A stretch of 64,000 nt of DNA from assembly GCA_030849065.1 (NCBI GenBank), contig JASAON010001657.1, forward strand, positions 1 to 64,000, written 5' to 3'. Shown in pieces: positions 1 to 11,500 of the stretch; the first letter of the stretch is position 1, and every line of letters starts with the position of its first letter. The position numbers and the translations under genes are program-made. The notes below the pieces were generated by a model. It was not told the origin of the DNA. It saw only the letters and a program-made list of their open reading frames with translations, and searched no databases. This stretch comes from Jaenimonas drosophilae. Its lineage: Eukaryota; Euglenozoa; Kinetoplastea; Trypanosomatida; Trypanosomatidae.

Positions 1-36
1 CTTTGCGCGATACTTGTTGTTGTTGTTCTTGGCCAT
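1..36 (-). CDS. Possible first codons of a leftward gene cut by the window edge
   Basis: On the minus strand an ATG at 36 opens a frame that stays open to the edge (12 codons, beginning MAKNNNNK). A pyrimidine-rich stretch lies upstream, around 70-80 on the plus strand, but I see no clean AG acceptor between it and the ATG. The direction matches the neighbouring genes. With only 12 codons this is weak and no function can be suggested. Confidence 0.25.
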   Translation of the reverse strand, partial: MAKNNNNKYRAK

Positions 37-227
37 TTTGTTGGTGTTGGTTGTGTGGATCAGTAGAAGAAGGAAGCCTAATGCGCTGGAGCTGATGGAG
101 GATGCCTTCGGGGAGTGCAAAGTTGATGATAGGGGTTGAGGAAGGAGTATTAGCGTCAAGAGCAATGAATTTGGTGAAGAGTTTGTCTGGTGAAGAAGAA
201 TGTTGGGCGGAGCGGGTGTGTGGAAAC

Positions 228-1211
228 TCAGCTCAGCAGAGCCGCGTGGAACACTTCAGCGGCCTTGACCATGCTTCGGAGGAGCGGGAGGGCGGTGAAG
301 TAAAAGTGGAGATGATGTTCGTCTGCGCGTTGCGCATCCTCGTTAACGATGCTGTGCATGATACTTCCATTGTGGGGATAGAGGAATAGAATACGCGTGG
401 CATATTCTTGCTGGCCAGCAAATGCTGTGCGTGTGAGTGATGTCCATTTGGTAGAAGTTCTTCGTGAGGCTCGTGAAGTGGACCGGGCACGGTAGAGCAC
501 CTGTGCGTTCATTTGCGATTCAGTGGCGTCAAGCTGACTTCGACCCACGATTGGGAAGGGCGTATGGTGAGGTGGCGGAAGAGCTAGCGGAAAAGGATGC
601 TGCTGAAGTAGGTCCGCAAGATGAAAATTTCCTGCGTCGACCAGCGTCACGTAGTTTGCAAGAAGGGTGAACTCAGCGCGGTAGTGTTCGCTGAGGTCCG
701 CCGCGAGCTGCTGACAGCTTTGGCAGAACTGTCCATCATATGAAAAGTTGCTGCCACCTGCGACAATTATGGCAATTGGTCGTCGGCAGAGAGGGTTTTG
801 CGGTATGTGTCGGATGTCCGACGCAACGCAATTGGCGCGAATCAGTGCATCAAGGAGAACCGGCCAGCTCCACATGAGCTTACTTTGCAGTAACCTCCAC
901 GTATCCACTAGTTGGTTGGCTTTGGTCAGAGGATCGGGCCGACTAGATGAATCCTCTGCGTCGTTCAAAGCTTCCCTAAAATCATGAGCTGCGCTGGAGT
1001 CATGCTCAGCTGCTGCGCCAACTATCCACTCGAGAGCCTCCTCAAGTGTGTCATCATCATCAGCATCGGTGAATGTGAGCTCCACGATATCTTCATAGTC
1101 ATCCGCAGTGTCCTCTGAATCGCACGAAGCAACGAAGGCGCAGAAACAGAGAAGAATAAGGATGGCAAGAAACACTGACTGACGGCGACTTCGATGGCGG
1201 AGTGAATGCAT
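228..1211 (-). CDS. Secreted or membrane-anchored protein of unknown function
   Basis: A 327-residue protein. The start is placed at the ATG at 1211; a longer reading begins only with GTG at 1238. After a basic stretch (HRSRRQ), residues about 12-28 are strongly hydrophobic (VFLAILILLCFCAFVAS), which looks like a signal peptide or N-terminal anchor. A very acidic segment follows (about 33-60), then a helical region. The middle holds a CxxC (FCQSCQQ) and an N-glycosylation sequon (NFS). I recognise no family. A minus-strand acceptor AG lies at 1261-1262 behind a T-rich tract, supporting expression from this start. It is the most downstream complete gene of the leftward block. It may be a lineage-specific surface or secretory protein; that is inference only. 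Confidence 0.6.
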   Translation of the reverse strand: MHSLRHRSRRQSVFLAILILLCFCAFVASCDSEDTADDYEDIVELTFTDADDDDTLEEALEWIVGAAAEHDSSAAHDFREALNDAEDSSSRPDPLTKANQLVDTWRLLQSKLMWSWPVLLDALIRANCVASDIRHIPQNPLCRRPIAIIVAGGSNFSYDGQFCQSCQQLAADLSEHYRAEFTLLANYVTLVDAGNFHLADLLQQHPFPLALPPPHHTPFPIVGRSQLDATESQMNAQVLYRARSTSRASRRTSTKWTSLTRTAFAGQQEYATRILFLYPHNGSIMHSIVNEDAQRADEHHLHFYFTALPLLRSMVKAAEVFHAALLS

Positions 1212-1262
1212 CAGTACACCCAGCAATTCCTGGCACACCTCTACTATATGGGCCTTTTAACT

Positions 1263-1973
1263 GCACAAAGAAGTTAACAAATTACAATGAGAGGATATAT
1301 TGAGTCACACTTCACAAGGTCAGAACGGTCATCACGTGTGTTCTTGGGGGGTGAATGAGGGGAGTGGATGTCACCATCTTCGCCGAGTACACAGCAAATG
1401 ACTGCATAGAACGAGTTGGTCAATGAAGTGGATTGCTCCAGCTTCATCTCCCATCGGGTCAAGGCTCCCCTACGGTAATATGGAGAAGGGGGGTGGGGCG
1501 GAAAAGATAATATGCTGTTTGCGCCTCACGCATCGCCATCAACGAAGGGGGGTGGGTAGAGGAGGAAGGGGGAGGGGGGAGCATGCAAGGGGTTGCCTTC
1601 CCCCACCGTGGCTTGGAAAGGGCCACTCAGGCTCTAGCTCTAGGAATCCTTGTTCGTCGGATGTACCAAGCTCCATTTCACCTTGAAGCGTGTCGCTTCA
1701 GTAAAAGCACACCAGTTGATCGCTCATATTCGAGTAGTTGAGCATGCACATTGGTTCGGTGGTTCACAGTTGCCTGTAGTGGTGATGGGGTGATCTGCGT
1801 CACGAGGAGTGGTATGTGATTCCCGCCGGAGGGCAGTTCACTCATCACCAACTCAGGCAGAGGTTAACCAACATGCTAGGAACAACAAAGAGCGAAAAAA
1901 CTGGCTATTGTGCGGAGTTGTTGTCAGCCGCAGGTGGGATGAGTATCCGACTGTGAAAGACGTGCATCTGTTG
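1263..1973. other. Gene-free spacer with G-rich tracts
   Basis: This is the 3' flank of the kinase gene and the upstream region of the secreted protein. No supported gene lies here. It holds two G-rich plus-strand tracts, about 1484-1500 and 1544-1580. Read on the transcribed minus strand these are long pyrimidine tracts that could serve trans-splicing or polyadenylation. Confidence 0.6.
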
Positions 1974-4355
1974 TTACAGCCTCTCATTGGCGATAAATGG
2001 ATGTTCTAGTAGCTGCTTGGTGGTGGAGCGGAGCTTGTGATCAAGACAGAGGCAGTCCTGCAAAAAAGAGAGGAAATCGGGATCGGTCATACCTGCGGCA
2101 GCCAGCTTGGCGCGCAGAACTCGATATGGTCCATTCTCTGGAGTACCTGCTTCGTCGCTCGCAGGAGATGAGGGCGCCCCTCGACCAGGTGACCGTCCTC
2201 CCTGAGATGACTCCTCCTCTCCGCCTCGAGGTCGGTAGTGGGGGAGCGGGTGGTACACGTAGTACGTCTGCGGCTCCTCCTCCTCGGCAGCAGCAGCATC
2301 ATCATCACGCTGCGTTGCTCCTTCGCGGGGTCCTACACCTTCGTAAATGCAGCCAAATTTGTTTACAAATTCATGGGTTCGGCGTCCTTCCCACAGTACT
2401 CGTCGAGGTATAGGTACTCCGCTGACGTAGACTATGCGTGCCAGCATCTCCGGGACGGTTTCTGCACTGAAGAGGACATCCCCAGTGACCAGCTCCGCCA
2501 GGATAGCCCCGAGTGACCACACATCAATCCGGCCATCATAGTCGCAGCCCAGAATGACCTCTGGTGCTCGATAGCTTCTACTCTGAATATAGGAACTTAA
2601 GTGGTCGCTGAGAAAGCAGCTGCTGCCGAAGTCGATGACCTTGACGGTGCACTGACGGTGAGACACGAAGAGGATGTTCTCAGGCTTGAGATCGGCATGA
2701 ATAAGATTCAGGCTGTGAACATAAGCCAACGCTTCAGTCACTTGACGCGCAATTCGCCGGAGGCGAGGAAGGGTGAAGTAGGGCTCAGCCTCCTCCTCAC
2801 GGTTATATTTGCTGTACTCATAGAGGTTGTCGGAGAGTAGTTCCGTCACCAGCATCGTGTGTTCCTTGTAGTAGAAAGCATCGATGAGGCGAATAACGTG
2901 TACATCATCCGGATCGCTGAAATGATTAATGAGTGTCAGCAGTCGAATTTCATCAAGTGATTGATCAAAAAAGTCTTTGCGGTTGGTGATGATCTTGAGA
3001 CAGACCTGTCCATAGCCACGAATCTTCCGCCTCTTCTTGGTTGTCTTCCCATGCCCCTCACCGTTTGAGTTCAATTCTCCTCCACACTCCTCATCCGCCT
3101 CACCTTCATCGGCGTAAATGGGATCGCAAAGATCATAGCATCGAACCGCACGACTAAATGTAGCCTTTCCCAATAAGTTCACAATTTCGTACCGGTCAGC
3201 AATCACTGTGCCAGCAACAATGGGGAATGCCGACTCTTCTTCAAAGCCAGTCTTGAACGGATCCATAATAACGCGAAGGTTGAAAGTTCCCATCATCGTG
3301 GAGGGGGCCCGTCCTTCCTTCACCAGTCGCCGAAACTCTTGACGTCGTGCATGACGAGCCTCTGCTGCGTTGAAGATGATACCTCGTTCGATGTCCACGA
3401 CAAAGTCAAAGCAGGAGCGTGGCTGAAAGTTTGCCTCACGAAGTGACGCAGAAGCCTCAACATCGGAGTGAGCTCTGGATGCAAACGCTGTCTGGCTGAT
3501 TTCAATGGGAATGCGAGATGATGATGATGAGTCCGAAGAGGTTCCATTCCCCGCTTTCATCGCCTGCTTCGCGCGTTCGAAGGCCGTGCTAAGTAGTCGA
3601 GACTGTGCTTCTGTTACCCCACCACCAAAGGGATACAACGGGACGCGATCCACTACTCTGCCACCCTTCTGGTGCGCCCCTGTACCTGCCTGTCCATTGT
3701 CGGCCTCAGAGGACTCTTCGGGGTCCACAGGGATGCATGTGCCGTTGGAGGCTCGGCGAAGGGGCTCTGGTTGCCAGCGCGAGGAGGCGACCACCTCAAA
3801 GGCAGCGGGGTCTGCCGCCTGAAAATACACCACCGTCTTCACGCCATCATAAACAGTTTCAGCATCATCCTCATCTTCACCCTCGCTTCCGCTGCTGGAC
3901 ATCGTCTTTGGATGAGATGTGGACTTCCGTGAAGCTGGGTGCAACTCGACGGGGTCGTGGTGACGATGCTCAGCAGGCTGGGCTACAGCGTCGGTTGTTG
4001 CGGAGGTTAGGCCAGGACTGTCGGGCGACGCTACTACTGCGGGCGTTGAGACAGAGGGTACTGAAGGTTGAGATTTGGCTCCTGTGGCGGGGTTGAGAGC
4101 GTTCATGAGGGCTTCATAGGAGCGCTGGTTTTGTTTCCCAGCGAGAGAAGCACGACGGCGCGCGTTTCTTGACGTTTCCAGCATGTTTTCCGCTAAAGCC
4201 TTGAGCTCCTCAATGATCTCATCAGTGTCCTGTGAGTACGCTGCTTCACCCCCACGCGCTGTCGGAGCGGAGCGGATCCCGTTTGAAGTGGTCTGGTCAT
4301 GAAGGGAATCCTCACGCAGCGACGCGCGCTCTGTCCTCACTGTCGGCTCTCCCAT
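1974..4355 (-). CDS. DYRK-family protein kinase, plant/protist (DYRKP-like) type
   Basis: A 793-residue CMGC kinase. A disordered N-terminal region (about 1-380, with acidic and Ser/Pro segments) precedes the kinase domain. The Gly-rich loop is unusual (GKATFSRAV, near 391-408), resembling the GxAxFS form of plant DYRKP rather than GxGxFG. The ATP lysine (VCLKII) comes about 45 residues later, after an acidic/basic insert. The catalytic loop is HADLKPENIL (near 552), the metal motif IDFGSS (near 574), and the activation loop YIQSRSYRAPE keeps the tyrosine that DYRKs autophosphorylate. A long acidic and Pro/Ser-rich insert sits late in the C-lobe, after the CMGC-insert region. All key catalytic residues are present, so activity is likely. 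DYRKs regulate growth arrest and differentiation, and trypanosomes have a DYRK linked to quiescence; orthology is inferred. The ATG at 4355 is chosen because a splice acceptor lies just upstream. Confidence 0.9.
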   Translation of the reverse strand: MGEPTVRTERASLREDSLHDQTTSNGIRSAPTARGGEAAYSQDTDEIIEELKALAENMLETSRNARRRASLAGKQNQRSYEALMNALNPATGAKSQPSVPSVSTPAVVASPDSPGLTSATTDAVAQPAEHRHHDPVELHPASRKSTSHPKTMSSSGSEGEDEDDAETVYDGVKTVVYFQAADPAAFEVVASSRWQPEPLRRASNGTCIPVDPEESSEADNGQAGTGAHQKGGRVVDRVPLYPFGGGVTEAQSRLLSTAFERAKQAMKAGNGTSSDSSSSSRIPIEISQTAFASRAHSDVEASASLREANFQPRSCFDFVVDIERGIIFNAAEARHARRQEFRRLVKEGRAPSTMMGTFNLRVIMDPFKTGFEEESAFPIVAGTVIADRYEIVNLLGKATFSRAVRCYDLCDPIYADEGEADEECGGELNSNGEGHGKTTKKRRKIRGYGQVCLKIITNRKDFFDQSLDEIRLLTLINHFSDPDDVHVIRLIDAFYYKEHTMLVTELLSDNLYEYSKYNREEEAEPYFTLPRLRRIARQVTEALAYVHSLNLIHADLKPENILFVSHRQCTVKVIDFGSSCFLSDHLSSYIQSRSYRAPEVILGCDYDGRIDVWSLGAILAELVTGDVLFSAETVPEMLARIVYVSGVPIPRRVLWEGRRTHEFVNKFGCIYEGVGPREGATQRDDDAAAAEEEEPQTYYVYHPLPHYRPRGGEEESSQGGRSPGRGAPSSPASDEAGTPENGPYRVLRAKLAAAGMTDPDFLSFLQDCLCLDHKLRSTTKQLLEHPFIANERL

Positions 4356-4454
4356 ACTGAACCCGATCTGTACCGTGTCCTTGTGCCTCCTGTTGTGTTT
4401 TGGTGTGTTATTATTGTCGCAGAGATACCCCACCAGGTCGGTTTTACTCGATGA

Positions 4455-4503
4455 CTCGTTGGGTGTGAGTGTGGAAAGGGAAAAATGAAGAAGTGAGGAA
4501 TGG
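4455..4503 (-). promoter_or_regulatory. Predicted trans-splice acceptor of the kinase gene
   Basis: Read on the minus strand, a long C/T tract (plus positions 4461-4503) is followed by AG at 4455-4456. The first ATG after it is at 4355, in frame. This removes the upstream TTG-initiated extension and decides the start. Confidence 0.55.
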
Positions 4504-5517
4504 CACCCCCAATCTCCACGTATCAAACGACGGAAAAGAACGCGTGAGAACGTGTAATTTCTGGACTGGGAGACGCAGCTGATGCTCTATTGAAGGGTGT
4601 ATCTACACACGTTCTGCCCTCAATGATATGGAACCCCCTTCAGCTATATTGCAGAAACTGGTGATATTGTCCTCACCGCACGAACGTACCCCTCCACTCA
4701 CACAATGGCACCCTATCACCTTCCACCAATGAGGAAACACGAGGAAAGGTGAGCGAAATACTGGCTAGCCAGCGGCGTTGGTCGACTGGGTTTGCGGGTG
4801 GAATAGAGGATGGAACTGAAGCTCGACGAAGTGTGGAAGTTGTGGTGTCAGTTGCCACAAGTTCCTAAGTTCCTAGGCTTCTTTGGAGTTTCAAGTACTC
4901 CACAACGGCGGCTTAACGGCAAGACGGTTGCCCCGTTCTTCTTAATCAGGCAGGCTCTGTGATATGCGTAATAAACAAAATGAGGGTGCAGAAAAGCAAC
5001 AGGAAGGAGTGTTGAGCTAGGTATGTGATGGGTATTTCCTTGGTTGGAGAGGAAGAGAGAAGGAAAAAGAAGCAGAGCCACATGCATATTCGCACCACAT
5101 ACAGTCATTGTTGCAGTCTTCGTCCACCGCCGCACGGGTCTGAAAATGATGCAGATTGTTGAGTCGTGTAGCCAAAGAAACAACGAACAGATGATGAATG
5201 CTATACATTGTCGCAGAAGTATGTTGCCACAACGCCATGGTGAGGCCAAATAAAAAAAGAGCATCTGTCGGGAAATAAAGAATTACATGTCAAGTGGTCC
5301 ATTCCACCACAATAAGCGAGCCCCAAGTACATCGTAAGATCGTACTCTTACATACATTCCAGTTGGCGAACCTTGCTCGGCAGCAAGAAAGGTGTCCTCG
5401 TTTCCAGAAGACATCGAGGTGTGGTGTAGAGCAACTGGGTGGTACCTTCATCTATTCTATCCGCCCAGCTTCGGCCCCAACAGTCACATGCCACTGGTGA
5501 GCACATTGTTCTCTCTC
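4504..5517. other. Gene-free spacer between kinase and dynein genes
   Basis: About 1 kb with short open frames on both strands, none with coding character. It carries the 3' flank of the dynein gene and the upstream region of the kinase gene. No RNA gene or repeat was recognised. Confidence 0.6.
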
Positions 5518-8500
5518 TTATACGTCAAGGGAGCACAGCCCAGCAACGCCACGAAGCGTCCAATGATCGCCAGGAACCTGGTGCAGAGATGGAATCACGA
5601 GTGTTACGATGTAGTTTGTCGATACACCTGTCGTGGAAAGCGTACCAGCACGAGAGCTCACCTTGTACAGCGGGCAGTCGTAGGTCACTGCGTAGTGATC
5701 TGCGACATCTGCTGGGACAGGCTCAAAGTGCAGCACTGGAAGCTCGACGGTAAGTGCACCTGGTCGAGATTCAACCAGCCCACAGGCCTCCTCATCCCAT
5801 CCACAGCCCTCGAGGTAGATGCCATGCACGTAGGCACCAACAAGTCCAGCAGTCCGCTGGGACATGGCAGCCTCACTTTCCGCAGGAGTCAAGGCCTTAT
5901 AGCGGAAGTGCAACGAGTCGATGGGAACGTGCAGTGCACGACTGCGGGCCTGGAGAATAGCAGTGATGAATCCCTGCGGAAAGAAAAGCCCCGGAAGCCA
6001 GAAGCTCGGGGGTGCACCTTCCTTGCGCCAGCGGTCAATGAAGGCAATGCGGTGCAAGAAGTCGTCAAAGTATGATCCTAAAGGCTTCAATGAGAGATAT
6101 CCAACACTGTTCCACGGATCCGGAACCTGGTTGAAGGCCAAACGAGTCGCCATGCGTTCCGTCTTTGCAGTCATAACCACCTCACCACGGATGGCTCGAA
6201 TCAGCTCCTTCAGATTGGCTGACATGGTCGTGATGAGACGGTTGTAGAGGTCAACTTCATGGGAGAGCAACGTGTGGAGCGGAGCATCGGCGGGGAGGAC
6301 CACCACTGTGGCATTGCTTGTGTCCACCCCTTCCATCGCAACTACTGGTTGGTACCGAGGCAGCACAGAGGGCACGCGATCGAGTAGGCTTTTGGCGAGA
6401 TGCATGATAGGGTTGTCTTCAGCATCTCCACTTCCAGCGTCCGCAGACCCACTGGTTCCACTACCGCCACCAGCGCTGATGCTAACCAGTGCTGAGACTA
6501 AGCCAGCCGAATGTTTGCGATCCACGGAAATGCTCGCGTTCCCATGAAGTCCAAAGGTCTGCGGGCTAATGTTGTCAGTAATCTCGCTCTCAACAATAGA
6601 CATCAAGTCCTCATAGCTGCAGCTTTCAGGGAGTGCAGGGATGAACCCCAATGCATTGCGGTCGCTCGTGGACTGGCATACATCTTCAGAGAAAAACTGC
6701 TTTGCCATGACCTCCAAGCAGCGCGTATCCCACATGTCAGTGACGCGACCACCGTAGTCGATGGTGCCCAGCATGAAGGAGAGCTCCGCCCACGGTGTGG
6801 GTTCGTCCTCGCGGAAGCGACTCAGTGCAGTAGTGATGGTGCACAAGCCCGCGGCGAAATCCGCGCCGCCCCACTCGTATGGTTGATTCCAGCCTAGAGG
6901 ACAGAACTGGCGACGCTCCATGATGACGCCGTGGAAGATGGCCAATGTGAAGACCAATCGCTTCCATCGGGCAGTCTTGGTGACGGAGGTTTGGGGGGAC
7001 TCCGCAATAATACCGCCTTCTCCCTCATCATCCTCGGACATCAGTTCATCATCGTCATCCACCACCATCACCTCCTCCGCTCGACTGTTGTTTCCGGCGA
7101 CCGTTCCCCAGGCTTCCATGACAGGGGCGATACTCAAGGTATCGCGCACCTTACCCTTCAGACCCAGAGGGGGTTCACGAGTCAGCTTCATACCAGCCTG
7201 CAACACGGCAGCCGGAAAGGAGGGAGATGGGCTACTAGTGAGCCACAGTCGAAAGTCCTCATGCGTCTCAACTGGGTTGATGGCCTCAACGAGTTGCTGG
7301 AGCTTGGGCATCCAAGACGCGTAGACGTGGCAGTTCTGAAGATACACCCAGCACCCTTCGCGGCGCCCATCCTCGATCATCTTCTGCGCTCGTGGGCCTT
7401 GATCCTGGCCGAGGGACAGCATGTACTTGCGGTCAGTAAACCCTTGCTCATCTGCAAAAGAGCAGAACAGAGTGGTCGGGTCAGTACCTGGAGATAACAC
7501 AAAGATGATTGGCGTCAGCTTTGTACTATCGGCAAATGCCTCGGAAATGCTGAAGGCTGGTGCCCGCGTGTATCGTTCGCCAAGGAACGACTTGACTAAG
7601 ATCTTCACCATCGCATGAAGCTTTTCAGGGCGAATGGACTTCAGAAGCATAACCTGGTGCCATAGATTCAGCTCGTTGATGATGGCTGGCATTTGGGCTA
7701 ACACATCTTCTCCGTACACCTGAGTGAACCAGACACTCCACTTCCCTTGGTCGCCAAAGAAATCTTTGCGAATGCTGGAAAAGGCTCGGGTACTGCAGAG
7801 GGCTCCAAAATCTGCCCACATGACGGTGTTCATGTAGGCTGGTCGACGACTCTCCTCCATGAACTCTGAGGGAAGCGAGCGTCCTACTCCTCCACGCAGG
7901 AAGAGACTCCACTCATCCTCGGCAATTTCTCCTTGGCTCTTCATCACTGTCGTCGCCAACAAGAAGCTAAAGAGCAACTTGTGTCGTTCAAAGAGACCAC
8001 GGCAGACAACACGGTAGGAGGCCCACGTTACTTCCTCCATCAGCATCAGCACACGTGCCTCTACGGCTTCATCACTGAGGTCTTCATTCTCCTCCTCATC
8101 CTCTACCACGCCGCCACTAGCCATAATGAAGCTCTGTTCTATAATGCTGCTCGTCTCTAGAGTGTTGTCCTTGTCAAGCGGGTGCTTTTGGGTGCTCTCG
8201 AGAACTGAAACGACGAGTCCCTTGAAGAACTGAAGAGAATACTCATACATGGGGTCCACCTTGGCAAGATCCGCAATGACGCCGTAGATGAGTGATCCCC
8301 GCGTCGCCAGTGGACGGTACTTCTCTCGAGTTTGGGAAATCATCGCATTCGTCTCCTCCACCAACGCCAGCTCCTTGGCGATCTTTTCCGACGTAGCCTT
8401 CGAAGTTTGAAGGGCGTTAATGAGCTCGATGTTATCCAGGACATCACCAGTGGCTTCGTTCAGCATGCGGAGCACCTGCTCCTCTAATGCCCGAATCTCC

Positions 8501-11500
8501 TCGCGGTTTGCGGCGATGGAGACGATGCAACGATCACTGCTCTGCTGCAGAGCGGCGCGTTCAGAACCAACGATATCGGCCAGGAGCTGCTCCTCCAAGC
8601 CTTCTCGGGTCACAGTGAAGTTCAGCACCGTAAGCTTCACCTGAAGCTCGGGAGTCAAAACGGGATTCGAGAGTTTTGTTGTGATGAAGAGTTTGAACTT
8701 GTCATCATAGGTGACTTCCTTGTCACCAAGAAGAACGACGTTGCGTCCGCCCGTGCGCCGAACCTGTTTCAGCAGAATCGGGTCGAGGGCAGCATCCAGC
8801 GTCTCTCCAACGCTCTCCAACAACACTGATTGACCAACCTGAACGGCGTTCTCGATGCTGCGCATAAAGTTGTCATCGGTCAACTTGAGAACTAAGAGGT
8901 TGGACCCAGCGCCGCTTTCTTTCTTGCGAATGAATGCATTGGCCTGTCCCTGCGGATCAATCATGTAGCACCACCGTGCGCTTCGATGAAGAATGGTGGC
9001 GTTCTGAGTGGAGAAGGTGTCTCTTGGAAGAGACTGCAGGGCCCATTGTTGCACTGTGGAGTCGGGCATCATCTTCTCCAGAGCAAAGCTGCTATCAAAT
9101 GGAATCTCAAGAGAAGTGCACTTGTCTCGCCACTGCATCACCAGTTCCTCTCGGAAGGCTGTAGGGAACGGGCCGAGGTAGGCCACACAGCCGGCTCCCA
9201 TCGCCGCAGTGCCCACTACTCTTGCCCGCTGTTCATCCAAGGAGCGCAGGCTATCCTCCCATCGAAGACGCTCTGAGGCAAGCCCACTTGTCAACTGATC
9301 GGCACGGTTGAGACGTGCAACTGCAACCTCAATCTGACGATTCAGTCCATCTGCTCGGTCCTGTGCCTCTCGTGCTGCAACTTGGAGGGCGTGAATCTTG
9401 TCAAGCACCCGCTGCAGTGCCTCCTGCTTCGTTTGGAGATTAGCGCGTGCAGCAGCAACCTTTCCCTCAGCTTCCTGCAGCCGCTCCTTCTTTGGTGCAA
9501 CCTCCTTTGCGACGAAGTAGTACTTGTGCATGGCATGAACCCACATGCACATGGATCGGCATGGCACCGATGTCTTTTCAATGACATCAGGGACAAATGT
9601 GGGATCGTTCACGAAGACTGCAACTTTGCGGATGATCGCCATGGACATCTCATCGCGGGGATATTGCGTCAGGCGAGTAATGAAGTCCATCTTTCCCAGG
9701 CAATTCTTGGCGTTGGCCCATCCCTCCTTTTCCTTGAGCAAAATCAGCACTGCATTCATTGTCTTCTCGACGTTGGTGGGTGGTGTGGTGAAGGTCTTGA
9801 TTTCCTGGATATCCTTGGCACTCAGGGTTTCTAGCGCAGCCTCAGCCGCCTGAAGGGCAGGCATCGCTTCTGCCAAACCCTCCTCGCATTCCACTCGAAT
9901 TCCTTCTGCCTCGTCCATCAGGCCCTGAGCGACAACCTCTTCCTTGGACTGTTCCTCCTTCAAGATATCCGCCTCCTTCTGTTCGCGCTGCACAGTCTTC
10001 TTCTGATCCTCCGCCTGCTGAGCAGCAGCGTTCAAGGCCGGCTGCATGTCACTGATTTGCTTCTTGAGGACGGCAATGGTGCTATTGGCACCATCAAGCT
10101 TCTCCAGACCTACTCGATAACGACGAGCATTGGCATCTATTTGCTTCCGTAAATCTTGCAGCATCACTTGATATAGCTCCAGCGCAGCAAGATAGCTTGT
10201 TGGAGTGGTGTGATTGCGACGGTGCTGCTGCTCGTACAGCTCCTTCGAGGCCTTCTTCACGGAGCGGTGGACATGGACCATTAGCCCACTCAGGGAGGAA
10301 ATGGTTTGGGGGTCAGGGGTTTCTTCCGGTGTTTTCTCCTCCTTCTTTTTGGATGTCTTGCCATTGTTCTTGGGACCTGCCTTAAGAATTGCCTGTGCGA
10401 CGGCGTGGAGAGCGTCCTCAGGCCACTCTGTGAACCAGTCAATGGTGGTACAGTTGACCAAGGCCGGGAACATTCGCAGGCGCTCGCGGAAGCTTCCACT
10501 CATAGGAGACATGCACAAGGCGATGTGCATACGCTCACGGCATCGAGCGACGAAGTACTGGTAAATACTGGAGCGGGTCTCTGGACGTCCAGCGTTGAGG
10601 CAGGGCTCACGGCAGTACCGAAGAATAACCTCCAACTCCTCCAGTCGCATCATACCAGGGACTTCACCAATGTTTAGGACATTGTTAATGTCCTCTAGCA
10701 TCTCTGTGCATACAATCTGGGGGTCTGACAGCTGAAACACAACCTCCTTTCCACGTGCTCCACTATCCAGTAGTGCCTTGCGCATCTCATCACGGAAGTC
10801 CTCAATGCCGTAGCCTCTTACGATGTTGACGCTCTGAAGATCCATTGTCATCATGGATGCGGCTAGACGGCAGAGAGAAGTTCGACCACTACCTCCAACG
10901 CCAACCAACAATGCGTGGCCACGGGGCTGGTTGATAATACGACAGATGCGTGACAAGTGCTGCACTGCCTCAGTGAACAGAACCAAGTCCATGTTAGTGG
11001 TGCTCTGCATGTTGTACTCCGCCAAGCACTGGTACACAACATCCTGGGTGTGTGGGCCGGGCTCAATCTCTTGGTACTCACGGTTTGTGTTACCTCCCCA
11101 GTTGCCGTACATGATGGTACGCAAGGCAGCCTCCGTGATGGAGTCCGCGTTGGAGAAGTTCTTGTGGATAATCTCCGAGCAGCAACGCCACCACCAGCCA
11201 CGATCGCTGTCATCGACAAGTCGATCATGAAAGACTCGCGATGCTTCGTGACTCCAGAGGCGAATAAGCTGAGTTTGTTCCTCGCAGTTGGCTGGCTTCA
11301 CTTGGAGTACTCCCTGAATTACTTTGCTGACGTCACGCAAGTTGAAGGTGCAATGAGTCTTCTCAGGGGTGGGAAGACACTCCACAGCAATGCGCTGGTA
11401 CGCCTCCAAGGTGCTGTCCACAGCTGCCCCTGCGAGGTTGACGATCTCTTCAGAAAAGGACCGAGCCTCGAAGAAGCTCTTAAGGATGGCAACATAAATG

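Noticed and set aside
5392..6075. 227-residue rightward frame
   Set aside because: It lies mostly antisense to the 3' end of the dynein gene, which has clear domain evidence, and has no features of its own.
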